From Apophysomyces variabilis (taxonomy: Eukaryota > Mucoromycota > Mucoromycetes > Mucorales > Mucoraceae): a stretch of 64,000 bases of DNA. The notes under the pieces were generated by a model. It saw only the letters and a list, made by a program, of their open reading frames with translations, had not been told where the DNA came from and did not search any database. This document shows positions 56,842-64,000 of the stretch, one piece after another. The first letter of the stretch is position 1. Every line of letters starts with the position of its first letter. Position numbers and translations under genes: made by a program. The stretch covers positions 1-64,000 of the forward strand of contig MZZL01000028.1 in the NCBI GenBank assembly GCA_002749535.1, given 5' to 3'.

Positions 56842-59800
56842 CTACAGAACAGGGTCAGTAGAGCTACAAGCCGTGGTGGGAGAAGAAGAGAAAGATAGAG
56901 GGGAAAGAGAATTTTTTGGTTTTTTCTTTTTTTGTTTTTTTAACAACTGACGCTGGTGTTCATCAAACGCATCTGCAAGGATGGATCCAGGAAGAGGTTC
57001 AGGATCAAAAGCCAAAGTAGATGTGCACTGATCGATTTCACGAAGGATAAACAACAGCTGACGCCATATATTCACCAACTTTTCATCAAACTGGCGGAGA
57101 GACAGTGGAAACTCATTCAACACATGGTCAAGAATATGCACATCATCCAGGACAGGAGACGGCAGCAAATCCGACAGCGAACGAATGTGAGAAGAGAGGA
57201 TAGAACATCTATCCACAAAATGCGCGCGGTTAGCCCTTTTACTACCACATAAACAGGATACAGATGGAGTCAGCGGGAGCCAGGCAATACGCCACTTGAT
57301 CAGACGATAGCGTTCCTTAGTAGTGCATGGAAGTAACAAGGTGGGATCCCATCCAGGATATGGCAGAGCCCTCCTCACTGTGACAAACTCAGCGCGCTGT
57401 TGATCATGGATCTGCTGGAGCCTATCCAAGATCGCACATTTGAGAGGGTCAGGTGGTGGATCAGGACTATGCTGGAGTCATCTGCTTGCACGCCAAAGAG
57501 GATTGGTGACAAGTTTCAACCAGGCGTAGGGGCTTTGGAAACCCTCTATCTGTGGTATCATCACTTTCAGCAGGGTGGTGCGTGGGAGAGAATAAGCACG
57601 TTTTACAAATTTTGCTTGCAAAATCTGAAAACGCGCATACATCATGGATAGGCCAGCAAGTGAAGCAACCTGGACCGTACCAACTGGGCTAGCAGGGTTC
57701 CGCCAAAGACACATCCTCAGACAACGTCTTTGGGTATCATCCAGTGATTTCACTATATCTGCAGTCAAGTGGCAAATCACCATGCCATACTCCATAATTG
57801 GACGAGCAAATATTTTGTAGGCACGAAGAGCTGCAGTAAGACCGAATCCATACATATGAACGCCCGAATCTCTCAACAACCGCATTGCTGTGATTGCTTT
57901 GGTATTCGATTGCCGCAGTAATAGATCACGATCCATACCGCCAGAAGAAAAAGGTATACCGAGGTAACGGAAACTTTTGCAGATAAGAAGAGCCTCACCA
58001 TACAGCAAGAACTCATCCTCCTGTGACGCATTAAGCACTTCACATTTGCTAGGACTCTATCGATAACCGAAAAGAACAGAATGGACCTCTGCAGCCTTCA
58101 ACATTCTATGTACGTCAACAGGGCGACCCATAAGAGCCACATCATCAGCGTACATAAAACAGTTGAGAGGCACGTAAGAGTAATCCGGAATGGGAGACCG
58201 TCCTCTCGCACCAGGAACGCCAGGGACAAAATAAGGATTATGTGGCTGCTGCATCTCATTAAGCAATGAGATGGGATCACCACTCCTTATGAGAGAAGTA
58301 AAAGGAAAGTCGCGTCTGGTGGTCCAATTGAGAGAATGGATAGAAGGATCAACTGGCACGCGCACCAAGTGTGGATGCAACAATACCGAGCGAAGTAGAC
58401 GGGGTAATGTATCGATAAAGATCAAATACAAGAAAGGAGAAAGAATAGATCCTTGCAACACACCTCGCTTAGGCGTAATAGCCCTAGACGAGTAGTTGGC
58501 CAAAATGACCCTTACCAGTATATCCTCGAACATATTGCTGAGCAAACGAAGTAAATGCAGTGCAATGTAATGTCTCAATGTCTCCCAGATGATCACCCTG
58601 TTGGCACTATCATAGGCCGCCTTGATATCCAAGAACACAACTACTGGTGGTTCACCAATGTGAGAAAAAGCGCGCATCATCTCGTGCAAGCACAAAGCTT
58701 GATCTAGTGTACCACGGTGGGACCGAAATCCACCCTGGGAGAGATCTAGCTCCAGCATGGTCGTCAACAGGGAAGGACAAATACACCGTTCCAACAGTTT
58801 ACGGAAAACTGAGGTCAGGCTGATCAGACAATAACTCGCCGGATCGTCTATCTTTCCCTTGTTTTTGTAAATGGGGACTACTTGGGCTGTACGCCACAGC
58901 ATCGGCGTCCAAGACCAATGCCAACACAAGTTGAACAAGCCAAGGAGCACTGGGCCAAGGTTGTTAGCGATCGGTTTAAGCATTTCTGCACGGATATGGT
59001 CAGCACCAGATGCCTTCCAATTCAGTAGCTGCTTTACTGCGTCAAGTACAGTTTCTAGTGTCCAAGGACTGTCCACTTCGTACATATCCAGGTACCACCC
59101 TGGCTTCTGACAAAGTGACACAGAGCCTCTGAACACTCGTTCCAAATGATCCACCATTTGATTGGCAGCATGCTGTGGGCTGTGACGTGACGTTAGGGTG
59201 ACGGTGGGCCTTCGGTTCAGGCGCATACGTTTGATTGCACTTGCCATCTCCTCCGGACCCCCCTTACATATCTTGTCGCAGTATGCCTTCCACGTCTTAG
59301 CATGAGAGCGACGTACTGCCCTTTTGAATTCAACGCACGCATCCTCATATGCATGTTTCACCATCACTTGCTCCAGGTCGTCATCGCATGTCCGTTTCCA
59401 ATGACAGTACAGACGGCGTCACTCATCAACTAGCTATTGAAGCTCGTCATTCCAGAACCACTTCCAAGCCTGCTGGCGAGGTCGCAATATGCCAACACTC
59501 CTATCCAATGCTGAGTAAATTGACTCATTGAGCCTTTTTACCAGGTTTTCCATTTGTGCGGCATCTGGGGAACAACGACTGTTAAGAGTACATTGTATAT
59601 CTGCAAGTAAGGGTAACGCCTGCTCCTCAAAAAGATTCGCATAACGTTCCTTGACTTTTGGGTCGCTTAGCCTTTGTAACTGCCATTGTCTGTGGGCAGC
59701 ATCAGTAGGGGGCAGTGTGGGAAGATCAGTTGCAGGCAAAAATGAGAATTCGCATAAGTAATGATCAGATCTCAAGAGGTCTACCTCATCACGAATCACA

Positions 59801-60405
59801 AGTTTAGGCAAGAGGAATTGTGGTTCATTCGAAATGAAGTAGTCAATGATGCTTCATCCATGGTCGCCATCAAACATGTTGACGCCATAAGCCAATTCCG
59901 CATTCCAAAGCGTTAAACCATGGTCATCTAACCATGCTTCAAAATGATCCTGCCTATGAGGAGTTACACGCATGTCGCCTGTATGTCTACCCAGTCGAGT
60001 GTTGAAGTCTCCAAGGATCAAGGTATGTTCATCCAAGGGAAGCGTTGAGTACCATTGTCATGCTGTTTCAAGATCAAGTTTTGGAGGTAAGTAAAGTCTA
60101 TGGAGGGTGTATTTTCCTATTCCAATGGAGAGAGTGTCAGGATTAATAATAGGGAATTCTTTGTGAGGATAAGGAAAATTAGGTCAAATAAAGAAGGACA
60201 AACCACCACGACAATTCACCCCACTCATCACCTGTCCATAATTGTGTATCTGCTTCCAAGGACAAGATGGAATCTTGCCCTTAGAAAGGAATGTTTCGGT
60301 AACAAGTAGAATGTCTACAGAATTTTGTGAGCACAATTTAAATAACTCAACTGGCTGGCGGCCTAAACTGCGAGCATTGAACAATCCAATTGTGAGTCGC
60401 TTCAT
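56842..60405 (-). pseudogene. LINE-3 ORF2: endonuclease, reverse transcriptase, CCHC knuckle
   Basis: It starts at 60405 (MKRLTIGLFNARSLG). The endonuclease part has DILLVTETFLS, LILGDFNTRLG and SIIDYFIS. The RT (59367-58057, 436 open codons) has VVPIYKNKGKI, SQGGFRSHRG, FLDIKAAYDSAN, LQGSILSPFLY and the catalytic YADDVALMG. The C-terminal part has SPSKCEVLNASQ, CLCGSKRANRAHFVDRC (CCHC) and a Lys-rich end. The whole would be ~1,187 residues. TGA at 60058-60060, 59854-59856 and 59419-59421 are shared with LINE-2; others are private, such as TGA in RASR-x-LQ where LINE-4 has CGA. It nicks target DNA and copies the LINE RNA in place. Confidence 0.88.
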
Positions 60406-61730
60406 AATTCTTCGTCCGTTTCATCGATAACAATCTCATCAGAGCTGTCTATATCAAGGTCGGCATTCTGGGGAGAGGTGTCATTGGTGGGCGGTTGGAA
60501 GTCAGCAATTGAAGGAGTGTTGAGGGCAGGCTTGTCAGTTTTAAGATCTGAACGGCGTTGAGCAAAATACTGTTCAAGTGAGGCAGTTGGAAGGCAGAGG
60601 GCAGTGTCAGTGGTACTTGTAAAAGCACGCATGATACTAAGACCAAGGTGCGAGGGAAGACGTAGACAGGTGTGTATCATCCTGTCATAATAGACTTTTT
60701 GAGCGATCTGTTTTCGTTCAGCAGCAGTACAGGAAGCCATTTTGGGATCACCCAAAATATCTGCATTTGTTGGATCAAATGCAGGCTTCACAGGCACCTT
60801 GTTTTCAGTCAAGAGACTGACTAGCTCAGACTTGAAGTCTGCGTGAACAAGTAAGGCGATAGTACCACAGGCTGGAAATTGGACATCAATAATTCTTGAT
60901 TGGGGCACTTTAAGCACACCTAAAAAATTTCAGACTTTGGAATGACGAAGGTGGTGATGACAGGCTAGGTATACAAAGGTGTATTTAGAGGGACCAGTGG
61001 AGGGGCTAAAAGTACGTTGTATAGTCTCAAGAGAGACTTTAGTCTTTGTTTGCTTCTTTACAAAGACGTTTTTAGCTGCCACTTTTGCAAAGGTAAGCTT
61101 ATTGGCGGGGGCATGAATCGAATCAGTGCTACTAGATGTCACGCTGAGTGTTTGAGAGACAGCAGGTTGTTGTTTTTTTGTTGGTATCGTTTTTGATATC
61201 GAGTTGGCTTCGAACTTGTCAAGCTTATCTTAGAGTTTAGTTAGAAGGCTTATAAACACTCTTCTTTCTTCACTTCATTGTTCACGTTCTTTTGCAAAGT
61301 CAGCACGAAGTTTTTCAATCTCGTTTGTAAGATTTGTAATTGCAGCATTAGTGTTTTCAGCCATGGTGTCAGAATTCGGTAGCGATGTTTTCCCAAAGTC
61401 AGTTACAACTGGTTGCTTCAGTACAGATGGTGTAGAGGGTGGCTGGAATACAGCAATTGTTTTTGGAAGCTTAAACTTAAGGTGGTTCCTTTTGAGTTTT
61501 GAGCTTGTAGATATTATTCTTTTGTTAGAATTTGTATTTGATATTTCAGTGATGCTTCTTTTGGCTGGTATAGGTGATTTCGGTGTGGATTCACTGTCTG
61601 GGGTGATGGATGCGTGTGTTTCCTTAATGGATGGGTGCGTTGTAGATGTTGTTATATTATTAATGTTGTTGTTGTTTTGCAGTGCTATGAGAACTTCTTT
61701 ATGTAACCATACAAAAGCGGAAAAAGAAGT
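60402..61730 (-). pseudogene. LINE-3 ORF1 (RNA-binding-type protein)
   Basis: The frame runs from the LINE 5' end (FVWLHKEVLIALQ) through an Asn/Thr/Ser-rich region, a charged helix (ITNLTNEIEKLRADFAKEREQ), a TGA at 61275-61277, a basic region (KLTFAKVAAKN) and the conserved C-terminal half (RIIDVQFPACGTIALLVHAD, NKVPVKPAFDPTNADILGD) to an acidic end. There is no ATG near the element's own 5' end; an in-frame ATG lies at 61781 in the tail of the upstream unit. It overlaps the ORF2 start by the ATGA stop/start. Confidence 0.75.
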
Positions 61731-61743
61731 GTCGATATGCCGG
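61731..61743 (-). repeat. 13-bp LINE/SINE junction motif
   Basis: GTCGATATGCCGG lies between the LINE-3 5' end (61730) and the tail of the next unit (61744). Confidence 0.8.
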
Positions 61744-62145
61744 AGATGAAGTGTTTGTTTATTATTAGGCTTAATGGGCATTGTCTATCATGAGCAAATC
61801 ACCCACCCATTGATCTTTTGGTATAGGAATGTAAAAAACCTTAAACACAAGGTAAAAAAATAAAAAACATAAAGGAGGGTAAGTGGGGCACAGACCAAGT
61901 GACACAAAGATCGGCATGATACTTTGGCCAAATACGGCAAATGGGAAATAGTAAGTAAAAGGGGAGCGAAAGGTAAGGGAAAAGTATAGAGATAGCATAG
62001 GTACATAGTAGAAAACATAAATAAAAATAAAAAATCCACACGGGGATAAAAAACATAAAAGTAAAAACTGCACAATGGAGAGACATCAAGCCTTTGGATA
62101 TAAGAACCAACCGAATCAGTGAGCATCGTCATTGGCCCAGCAGAA
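61744..62145 (-). mobile_element. 5'-truncated LINE 3' end (402 bp)
   Basis: It matches only the LINE 3' untranslated region, starting at TTCTGCTGGGCCAATG on the minus strand and ending at the usual tail. Severe 5' truncation is normal for LINE insertion. It stands between SINE-b and LINE-3 with the junction motif on both sides. Confidence 0.88.
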
Positions 62146-62158
62146 GTCAATATGCCGG
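62146..62158 (-). repeat. 13-bp LINE/SINE junction motif
   Basis: GTCAATATGCCGG precedes the SINE-b tail; one transition from the common form. The first base may belong to the truncated LINE. Confidence 0.72.
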
Positions 62159-62570
62159 AGAGATGAAGTGTTTGTTTATTATTGGGCTTAATGGGCATTG
62201 TCTATCATGAGCACATTTTAGCCCACCCATTGATCGAAAGTACAAAGAACTGAAAAACTCTATCAAACACAAATAGAGAAAACACCAAAGGAACAAGGAG
62301 AGTACAAGAGAAAGCTTACAAGGTCTAACTACAACTAACAATGATAGAACTCTTTTTCTGCAGAATTTTTCGAATAAACACCCTACAAGCTGGCAAGTGA
62401 GAGAAACACAGGGAGGAAACCTGGTAGGCACAGTACTGGGAGCATAACAACATAGAGGAGGAGACAATGTGGCATTAAAACTCTTGACTAGGCGGAGGGC
62501 AGGATTGGAACTGGCGACTTGCTCAGTAGCAAGCATAGTTCTTGACCATTGAGCTTTGGGGACATGCCCC
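62159..62570 (-). mobile_element. SINE-b: tRNA-like head, LINE-derived tail
   Basis: It is a second copy of the SINE at 55962-56372, with the same GGGGCATGTCCCC start, box A-like AAGCTCAATGGTC, a box B-like stretch GAGCCAGTTCCAATCC-type (one base different: CCAGTTCC), body and LINE-like tail. Differences from SINE-a are mainly transitions. Confidence 0.82.
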
Positions 62571-62583
62571 GTCGATATGCCGG
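62571..62583 (-). repeat. 13-bp LINE/SINE junction motif
   Basis: GTCGATATGCCGG separates the SINE-b head from the LINE-4 3' end. Confidence 0.8.
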
Positions 62584-64000
62584 AGATGAAGTGTTTGTTT
62601 ATTATTGGGCTTAATGGGCATTGTCTATCATGAGCAAATCACCCACCCATTGATCTTTTGGCATAGGAATGTAAAAAACCTCAAACACAAGGTAAAAAAA
62701 TAAAAAACATAAAGGAGGGTAAGTGGGGCACAGACCAAGTGACACAAAGATCGGCATGATACTTTGGCCAAATGCGGCAAATGGGAAACAGTAAGTAAAA
62801 GGGGAGCGAAAGGTAAGGGAAAAGCATAGAGATAGCATAGGTACATAGTAGAAAACATAAATAAAAATAAAAAACCCACACGGGGATAAAAAACATAAAA
62901 GTAAAAACTGCACAATGGAGAGACATCAAGCCTTTGGATATAAGAACCAACCGAACCAGTGAGCATCGTCATTGGCCCAGCAGAAGACCTGCAAAACATC
63001 TAACGAGATACTTACGCATTCACGACAGGCACACAACTACAGAACAGGGTCAGTAGAGCTACAAGCCATGGTGGGAGAAGAAGAGAAAGATATAAGGGAA
63101 AGAGAATTTTTTGATTTTTTCTTTTTTTGTTTTTTTAGCAACTGACGCTGGTGTTCATCAAACGCATCCGCAAGGATGGATCCAGGAAGAGGTTCAGGAT
63201 CAAAAGCCGAAGTAGACGTGCACCGATCGATTTCACGAAGGATAAACAACAGCTGACGCCATATATTCACCAACTTTTCATCAAACCGGCGGAGAGACAG
63301 TGGAAACTCATTCAACACATGGTCAAGAATATGCACATCATCCAGGACAGGAGACAGCAGCAAATCCGACAGCGAACGAATGTGAGAAGAGAGGATAGAA
63401 CATCCATCCACAAAATGCACGCGGTTAGCCCTTTTACTACCACATAAACAGGATACAGACGGAGTCGGCGGGAGCCAGGCAATACGCCACTTGATCAGAC
63501 GATAGCGTTCCTTAGTAGTGCATGGAAGTAACAAGGTGGGATCCCATCCAGGATATGGCAGAGCCCTCCTCACCGTGACAAACTCAGCGCGCTGTTGATC
63601 ATGGATCTGCTGGAGCCTATCCAAGATCGCACATTTGAGAGGGTCAGGCGGTGGATCAGGACTACGCTGGAGTCGTCTGCTTGCACGCCAAAGAGGATTG
63701 GTGACAAGTTTCGACCAGGCGTAGGGGCTTTGGAAACCCTCTATCTGTGGTATCATCACTTTCAGCAGGGTGGTGCGTGGGAGAGAATAAGCACGTTTTA
63801 CAAATTTTGCTTGCAAAATCTGAAAACGCGCATACATCGTGGGTAGGCCAGCAAGTGAAGCAACCTGGACCGTACCAACTGGGCTAGCAGGGTTCCGCCG
63901 AAGACACATCCTCAGACAACGTCTTTGGGTATCATCCAGTGATTTCGCTATATCCGCAGTCAAGTGGCAAATTGCCACGCCATACTCCATAATTGGACGA
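62584..64000 (-). mobile_element. LINE-4: 3' part, continues beyond the window
   Basis: It holds the LINE 3' untranslated region (62584-63036) and the C-terminal part of ORF2. It is the best-kept copy: the 317-codon stretch has no stop, and CpG sites lost in other copies are still present. A possible GT-AG intron lies in the 3' untranslated region (GCGTAAGTATC ... TTTTGCAG, about 62990-63018). Confidence 0.9.
63037..64000 (-). CDS. LINE-4 ORF2, C-terminal part (open, partial)
   Basis: The frame is open from the window end to the TAG at 63037. It begins in the region after the RT palm (YGVAICHLTADIAKSLDD), then has QRRCLRMCLRRNPASP, a CCHC-type knuckle (CLCGSKRANRVHFVDGC), HILDHVLNEFPLSLRRFDEK and a basic KKQKKKK stretch before SSTDPVL. 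LINE copies use such a C-terminal knuckle in RNA or DNA binding. The start of ORF2 is outside the window, so whether LINE-4 is active cannot be told. Confidence 0.8.
   Translation of the reverse strand, partial: RPIMEYGVAICHLTADIAKSLDDTQRRCLRMCLRRNPASPVGTVQVASLAGLPTMYARFQILQAKFVKRAYSLPRTTLLKVMIPQIEGFQSPYAWSKLVTNPLWRASRRLQRSPDPPPDPLKCAILDRLQQIHDQQRAEFVTVRRALPYPGWDPTLLLPCTTKERYRLIKWRIAWLPPTPSVSCLCGSKRANRVHFVDGCSILSSHIRSLSDLLLSPVLDDVHILDHVLNEFPLSLRRFDEKLVNIWRQLLFILREIDRCTSTSAFDPEPLPGSILADAFDEHQRQLLKKQKKKKSKNSLSLISFSSSPTMACSSTDPVL

Larger units (their letters stand above)
56386..61730 (-). mobile_element. LINE-3: full-length non-LTR retrotransposon
   Basis: On the minus strand it has a 5' end at 61730 that aligns with those of LINE-1 and LINE-2, ORF1, ORF2 with endonuclease, RT and a CCHC knuckle, and a ~450-bp 3' untranslated region ending in ACACTTCATCT. 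No insertion interrupts it; length is 5,345 bp. It has a handful of in-frame stops. The layout is that of an L1-like LINE. There is no poly-A tail. Confidence 0.9.

Noticed and set aside
60958..61142. Separate small gene inside LINE-3
   Set aside because: The frame is part of ORF1, separated only by stops from the rest.
62459..62570. True tRNA gene
   Set aside because: Box A and B are present but no intact cloverleaf or acceptor stem is seen, and the sequence continues into a SINE body.

Overview
The window looks like AT-rich heterochromatin from a eukaryote, most likely a fungus, and probably an early-diverging (Mucoromycota-type) one. The basis is very short GT-AG introns (41-60 bp), Tnp2-type CACTA transposons, hAT elements with a 41-42 bp first intron, and an endonuclease/RT LINE with a C-terminal CCHC knuckle. 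The phylum is an inference. I found no host gene: essentially all 64 kb can be assigned to transposable elements, most carrying stops or frameshifts.

The backbone is a head-to-tail array of one LINE family on the minus strand. From right to left it runs LINE-4 (62584 to the window end), SINE-b (62159-62570), a 5'-truncated LINE piece (61744-62145), LINE-3 (56386-61730, full length), SINE-a (55962-56372), LINE-2 (55948 down to 22059, cut into four pieces) and LINE-1 (22045 down to 10317). Every unit boundary carries the same 13-bp motif (GTCGATATGCCGG or a one- to four-base variant). The SINEs have a tRNA-like head and a 3' tail shared with the LINE.

Later DNA transposons cut this backbone. 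CACTA-3 (11273-21126, TSD TAA) sits in LINE-1 and is itself cut by hAT-1 (12392-16595, TSD TGCTAGAC). LINE-2 is cut by CACTA-1A (22666-40061, TSD GAA), by hAT-3 (41208-45295) and by CACTA-1C (45947-52878, TSD AAA). CACTA-1A is cut by CACTA-2 (27456-37539, TSD TTA) and by a solo LTR (38909-39261, TSD TCAGC). CACTA-2 contains a hAT-type MITE (28540-29137, TSD GAGCAAAG) and a Merlin/IS1595-like element (29177-31518, TSD AAAAAAGA), and an intron of that element's transposase gene contains another LTR (30220-30538). LINE > CACTA-1A > CACTA-2 > Merlin-like > LTR is five levels of nesting. Several empty sites can be read directly from paralogous copies in the same window.

The left 10 kb holds the 3' end of a second Merlin-like copy (1-683) and a decayed Ty3/gypsy element (692-9989; gag, protease, RT, RNase H, integrase in order), interrupted by hAT-2 (4473-8294). 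A truncated CACTA-1 end (9990-10316) then joins LINE-1.

Each of the four CACTA elements carries two divergent genes: a Tnp2-type transposase and a smaller conserved partner with no domain I recognise. Copies differ mainly by C-to-T and G-to-A transitions, many at CpG, and in-frame TGA codons recur at the same sites in separate copies.
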